Of a stretch of DNA of 64,000 nucleotides, positions 59,054 to 64,000 are shown one piece after another; position 1 is the first letter of the stretch, and every line of letters begins with the position of its first letter. Source of the stretch: Cyclobacteriaceae bacterium (GTDB taxonomy: Bacteria > Bacteroidota > Bacteroidia > Cytophagales > Cyclobacteriaceae); the NCBI GenBank assembly GCA_012033595.1, contig JAAUQL010000001.1, positions 54,120-118,119 on the forward strand, read 5' to 3'. The position numbers were made by a program, and so were the translations under genes. The notes beneath the pieces were generated by a model that had not been told where the DNA came from, searched no databases, and saw only the letters and a list, made by a program, of their open reading frames with translations.

Positions 59054-59956
59054 ATGGATCATATCTTAGTAACGGGTTCTTTGGGTCAATTGGGTTCTGA
59101 ACTGGTGCCCGCATTGCAGGTGAAATATGGGAGGATCGGGGTAATAGCTACAGACAACCACCCTCCGGCGGGCGATGACTATCCGGGGCAGTTCCACTTG
59201 TTGGATGTGCTAAACAAGGCAGCCATACAAGAGACCATTGAAAAGTACCAGATCACCCAGATCTACCACCTGGCAGCCATACTTTCTGCCAATGCAGAGA
59301 AAAACCCTGCCCTGGCATGGCGCATCAATATGGATGGTTTGCTCAATGTGTTGGAAATCGCAAGGGAGGCCGGTATCAGCAAGGTGTTTTGGCCCAGCTC
59401 CATCGCTGTATTTGGACCCGACTCCCCAAAAACCCATACTCCGCAAAACACCCTGATGAACCCAAACACCATCTATGGAATCACCAAAGTAGCTGGGGAA
59501 AAACTCTGTGCATACTACAATGAGAAATTTGACATGGATATCAGGAGTTTGCGATATCCTGGTCTGGTCGGGTACAAATCGTTGCCCGGAGGAGGTACCA
59601 CCGACTATGCCGTGGAGATATATCACCAGGCGGCCAGGTCAGGGTCATTCACCTGCCCACTGGCAGAAAACACCGCTCTGCCGATGATGTACATGCCCGA
59701 TGCCGTGCGCGCCACACTGGAGCTGATGGCAGCGGACAAAAAATCACTTTGCGTGAAGACAAGTTACAACCTGGCGGGAATCAGCTTTGCTCCAAAGGAA
59801 ATATATGCGGCCATAGTCAGGCATTGTCCTGATTTTATGATCGCATATTCGCCGGATTTCCGACAGCAAATTGCGGCATCCTGGCCAGATAGCATAGACG
59901 ACAGCGCGGCCCAAAAAGACTGGAATGGAAAGTGGCGTACGATCTCGAAGGGATGA
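59054..59956 (+). CDS. NAD-dependent epimerase-type L-threonine 3-dehydrogenase
   Basis: 300 aa; 'ILVTGSLGQLGSELVPAL', 'IYHLAAILSANAEKNPALAWRINMDGLLNVLE', 'NTIYGITKVAGEKLC', 'RSLRYPGLV'; divergent to kbl. Confidence 0.88.
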   Translation: MDHILVTGSLGQLGSELVPALQVKYGRIGVIATDNHPPAGDDYPGQFHLLDVLNKAAIQETIEKYQITQIYHLAAILSANAEKNPALAWRINMDGLLNVLEIAREAGISKVFWPSSIAVFGPDSPKTHTPQNTLMNPNTIYGITKVAGEKLCAYYNEKFDMDIRSLRYPGLVGYKSLPGGGTTDYAVEIYHQAARSGSFTCPLAENTALPMMYMPDAVRATLELMAADKKSLCVKTSYNLAGISFAPKEIYAAIVRHCPDFMIAYSPDFRQQIAASWPDSIDDSAAQKDWNGKWRTISKG

Positions 59957-60008
59957 CCCGCGAAATGATACGCCACTTAAAAAAAAACCCTGAGCCGGTA
60001 AGTGCCTG

Positions 60009-60332
60009 TCAGGCAACCTGAGCATCTAGTTTTTTGGCCAATACGGCCTTGGGTACTGCGCCGATTTGCTTATCGACGATCTCATTGTTTTTGAATATCA
60101 ACAAGGTAGGAATACTTCTGATACCGTATTTGGCAGAGATTTCCGGATTGTTGTCCACATCGACCTTGGCGATCACAGCCTTACCTTCGTATTCGCCGGC
60201 AAGCTGTTCCACTACGGGGCCTATCATTTTGCAGGGGCCACACCATTCTGCCCAGAAATCAACCAAAACGGGAAGATCAGAAGCCAGGACTTCGCTATAG
60301 TTAGCATCGGTAATTTCAATAGGTTTTGCCAT
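60009..60332 (-). CDS. trxA: Thioredoxin
   Basis: 107 aa from ATG 60332; 'VLVDFWAEWCGPCKMIGPVVEQLAGEYEGK'. Confidence 0.95.
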   Translation of the reverse strand: MAKPIEITDANYSEVLASDLPVLVDFWAEWCGPCKMIGPVVEQLAGEYEGKAVIAKVDVDNNPEISAKYGIRSIPTLLIFKNNEIVDKQIGAVPKAVLAKKLDAQVA

Positions 60333-60596
60333 AATATTATTTTTAAAATTTGATAAGTTTCTCTTTTTCACAAATATAATGCTTAAACCATTTTCCGGTC
60401 TAAATGTCACAGAACTTCTCCACGAATGTTTCTTTTCGGACATTTGAGGCTATGGAGAGCCCTGGTTTATTGTCAAAATGGCGGTAATGGTCTCATCAAT
60501 TTAAGGGCAGGTATCCGGTATTGAAAGCATAGCCACTGATTTGCATCATCAACAAATACTTCTGGCAATAGGTCAATCGGGATGTATTGCCCATTT

Positions 60597-63241
60597 TTAT
60601 AGCTTAACGATAAAGGTATATTTGCCGGAACCAACTTTTTTCTGCTCGTTAGTTACAGGTAATATTACCGTTGCCGTGGTGTTGGCCGGCACTTCAACTT
60701 GATATTTAAATTCCCCATTTTCTATCTTCCACGAGGCATGGATTTTTCCATACATTGAATGAAACGATGCATTGGCATTGGTCAGCCCTCCACCGGGATG
60801 CGGCGCCAGGAAGAAATGCTTGTATCCCGGGTTTTCTTCATCTATTTTAATTCCGGCCACATGGGTATATAGCCATTCGCCAATGGCTCCGTACGCATAG
60901 TGGTTGAAGCTGTTCATCCCCACATTCTGAAATGTGCCATCGGGTTTTTGACCATCCCAGCGCTCCCAAATGGTGGTAGCGCCCTGTGTAACGGGATAGA
61001 GCCACGAAGGGTATGCTCTGCGGTTGAGAAGCATATAGGCCTCCGTTTCAAAACCATTTTCGGATAGGGTCTTGCACAAGAGCGGTGTGCCTACAAAACC
61101 GGTCGTCAGGTGCCCCATCTTTTTTACATCAGCGGCCAGAAATCCGGCAGCGGCAGGCACAAGACTGTCGGGAAGCAGGCCGAAGGCGATAGCAAGTGCA
61201 TAGGCAGTTTGGGTATGCGAAACCAAGCGTCCTGAAGGTGTCACAAACTCATGGACAAATGCTTTTTTTACCTTGTCGGAAAGAGCTGAATAAGTTTCGG
61301 CATCGGCACTGTTGCCAATGATGCCGGCAATTCTGGCCAGCAAAGCGCTGGAATAGTGGAAGTACGCAGTGGCAATCAAGTCTTTTTCTGTGGTGGCACC
61401 TGTGTAGTCGGACCGTGTGGAGGCGAATGCCAGCCAATCACCAAAATGTTGGTCTCCTGTCCATAAATAATCATCGCCGGCTCTGGCTTTCATGTAGTCC
61501 ACCCAGGCCTTCATGCTGGGGTATTGTTCTTCGAGTATGCGCTTGTCGCCATAGGCCAGGTAGGTAGTCCAGGGCACGATCAATGCGGCATCAGCCCAGG
61601 CTGTGGATCCGCCTTGTTTTTTGAGTACATCGGGAATCACATGTGGCACTTTGCCATCGGCAAGCTGATCGGCGGCCAGGTCTTTCATCCATTTGGTATA
61701 AAATGCGGCTACATCGAAGTTGTAGGCAGCCGTCGGACTAAATACCTGGGCATCGCCTGTCCACCCGAGGCGCTCATCGCGTTGAGGGCAGTCGGTTGGT
61801 ACATCCAGAAAATTTCCTTTTTGCCCCCACCGGATGTTGCGCTGCAATTGATTGATTAGCGAATCGGAACAAGTGAAATCACCGGTCGCTTGCATTGCCG
61901 AATGTATTACCACGCCGGTGATCTGATCGAGGGTTGGTGTTTGCGCAAATCCCTCCAACTGTACAAAACGAAATCCATGAAAAGTGAAGACAGGCTCATA
62001 AACTTCCTCCCCATCGCCTTTCAGAATGTAAGTGTCTGTTACCCTGGCTGAGCGAAGATTGTCTGTGTAGAAGTTTCCCTCCTTGTCCAGCACTTCGGCA
62101 AATTTGAGGGTAATGATGTCCCCTCTTTGGCCGCTTACCTTCATCCTGACCCATCCTACCATGTTTTGACCCATGTCCATTACAGTCTCGCCTTTGGGGG
62201 TAGAGATTATTTTTATGGGTTTGATCTCTTCGATGGCCTCCACGGCCACCCCTTGCGGTGCAATTAATCTGGTGTGTGGAGCACTGAGCAGTCCTGCTTG
62301 TTTCCATTTTTTCTCGTCAAAACCGGGCGAGGCCCAGCCGGGCATTTCCAGTCTTGCATCATATTTTTCACCATTATAAATATCCGACACCACGATGGGG
62401 CCGGTAGATACTTTCCAGTTGCCATCACTCACTATGGTTTCGCCGGTGCCGTCGGTATAGTCTATTTGCAACTGAAGCAAGAGGCCAAGTTGTTCGCCAT
62501 AGTAGTTGCGCTGGTCTTGCCAGCCAATGTTGCCACGGTACCAGCCATCGCCCAAAACAGCGCCGAGGGCATTATTCTGATCGATAATGGCGGTGACATC
62601 GTAGGTTTGGTATTGCAGCCGTTTGTGGTAGCTCGTCCATCCCGGTGTGAAGAGTTGGTCGCCTACTTTTTTCCGTTAAGGTACAACTCATACAAACCCA
62701 ATGCGGTGACATATACCCGGGCTGCGGCTACTTTTTTTGTGGAGGCGAACTCATGACGATAGTATTGTGCCGGGCGTTCGGCAGAGGTATCGGCCTCGGG
62801 CATGGTAATCCACCTGGCCTTCCAGTCAGCAGGGGTCAACAATCCCATTTCCCAATAGGCAAGATCGCTCCATGCAGTGGCTTTATTGCTATTGTCCCAT
62901 ACTCGAACCTGCCAGTAGGCGCGCTCCGTTGATTTAAGTGGCGGCCCGTCGTATGCCACATTTACGGATTGGTCGCTGGCTACTTTGCCCGAAGTCCAGA
63001 TCTGGCGACCTTTCCGGGCTTTATCTGTGGCGGCCTCGAACACACGGATTTCATACGCCGATTGCAGCACATGCTGACCATCACTAAGCAACTGCCAGCT
63101 AAGGCGCGGTCTTGCGACATCCATGCCTATGGGATTGACATGGTATTCGGTAAGAAGTTTGGTGACTTGTTGCTTTGCTTCGGTCATCAGAGACAAGGCA
63201 CTAAAAAGCACCAGCAAGGAAATTAGTTTGGAATAGTTCAT
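60597..63241 (-). CDS. Alpha-L-rhamnosidase, GH78 family, one frameshift
   Basis: ORFs 62663-63241 and 60597-62555 join at T6 (~62667); '[35 protein letters not shown]', 'LDVPTDCPQRDERLGWTGDAQVF'. Confidence 0.92.
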
Positions 63242-63448
63242 CTTTTGGGTGTATGTTTTTAAAAAAATTGTTGTAATGATAAATATACAAATAGGTGGTC
63301 AACTAAAATGGCATCGATCAATTTTTTGCCACTTGCCAGAAGGCAATCTTTGGATTTTTTTAGCTATAGGATAGAACTTTTAGCAAACTATGGCTGTATG
63401 ACATGCTTTCATACGCCTGCTCACTGCAGCCCAACTGTTTTACACCGG

Positions 63449-64000
63449 CAAAGGCGCCTGCTTTTCTTCGTCATTGCGAACGGAGCTTTTCGCGTAGTGC
63501 GGCAATCTACCAGCTATTGGCCGAGAACCATGAGGATCATTGCTTTACGACAAGCGATTTATATATTCCACTAAATCCTGGTCATCCTGCAATCCTGCGC
63601 ATCCTGATTCAGACAGTTTGCAAAGGCGCCTGCCTTACTCCGTCATTGCGAACGGAGCTTTTCGCGGAGTGTGGCAATCTGCCGGCTACTGGCAGGGAAC
63701 CATGAGGATCATTGCATTATGGGACGCGATTTATATTTTTTACTAATCCTGATCATTCCCCCTTTCCCAAAGGGGAGCAAGGGGGATTCAGTAAAAAGAT
63801 CATTGTAGATTGACAGAGATTGCCACGTCGCTATGCTGCGCAAGCGCTCCTCGCAAAGACGGCAAATAGTGCGAACGGAGCTTTTCGCGTAGTGCGGCAA
63901 TCTTCCAGCTATTGGCCGGGAACCATGAGGATCATTGCTTTATTGGGCACGATTTATATATTCCACTAAATCCTGATCATCCTGCAATCCTGCGCATCCT
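63449..64000. repeat. Three imperfect copies of a ~130-170 bp intergenic repeat
   Basis: 'GCGAACGGAGCTTTTCGCG.AGTG.GGCAATCT...CAGCTA(T/C)TGG...GAACCATGAGGATCATTGC' starts at 63476, 63648 and 63871; the third copy runs off the window. Confidence 0.85.

Noticed and set aside
63449-64000. Possible CRISPR array at the right edge
   Set aside because: Repeats are long (>100 bp), imperfect and irregularly spaced (172 and 223 bp); no cas genes nearby.

Overview
This window looks like a chromosomal segment from a Bacteroidetes genome, probably Cytophagales-like judging by gene content. It is mostly housekeeping and metabolic genes: cysK, dinB, clpC, lipA, a polyprenyl synthetase, dnaN, a purine nucleoside phosphorylase, ccoI-ccoS, nrfHA with a porin, kbl plus an epimerase-type threonine dehydrogenase, and trxA. 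It also carries scattered carbohydrate-active enzymes (two GH2, one GH78, one GH67/GH20-like) with no SusC/SusD pair. The main accessory observations are: (i) a 26-bp perfect direct repeat (12389-12414 / 13054-13079) enclosing a tyrosine-recombinase remnant, a cluster of perfect palindromes and a small ORF made of ten consecutive 'xxLEExx' heptads; (ii) a secreted, very basic protein with about 20 degenerate 'aromatic-x-G-[N/D]-[I/L]-K' repeats (22094-24279), split by one frameshift that its own internal repeats let me reconstruct; (iii) a NotI-like endonuclease, D12-class adenine methylase and small ORF cassette; (iv) a tight operon of K+ channel, membrane SpeE-like protein and Tat-type FAD amine oxidase; (v) a 16-bp palindrome upstream of the nrf operon; (vi) a LamG-type domain inside the catalytic barrel of a GH2 enzyme; and (vii) several non-coding repeat families. 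At least 13 apparent frameshifts occur, nearly all at homopolymers. This points to sequencing indels rather than mass pseudogenisation. All family calls are from reading the translations; no searches were run.
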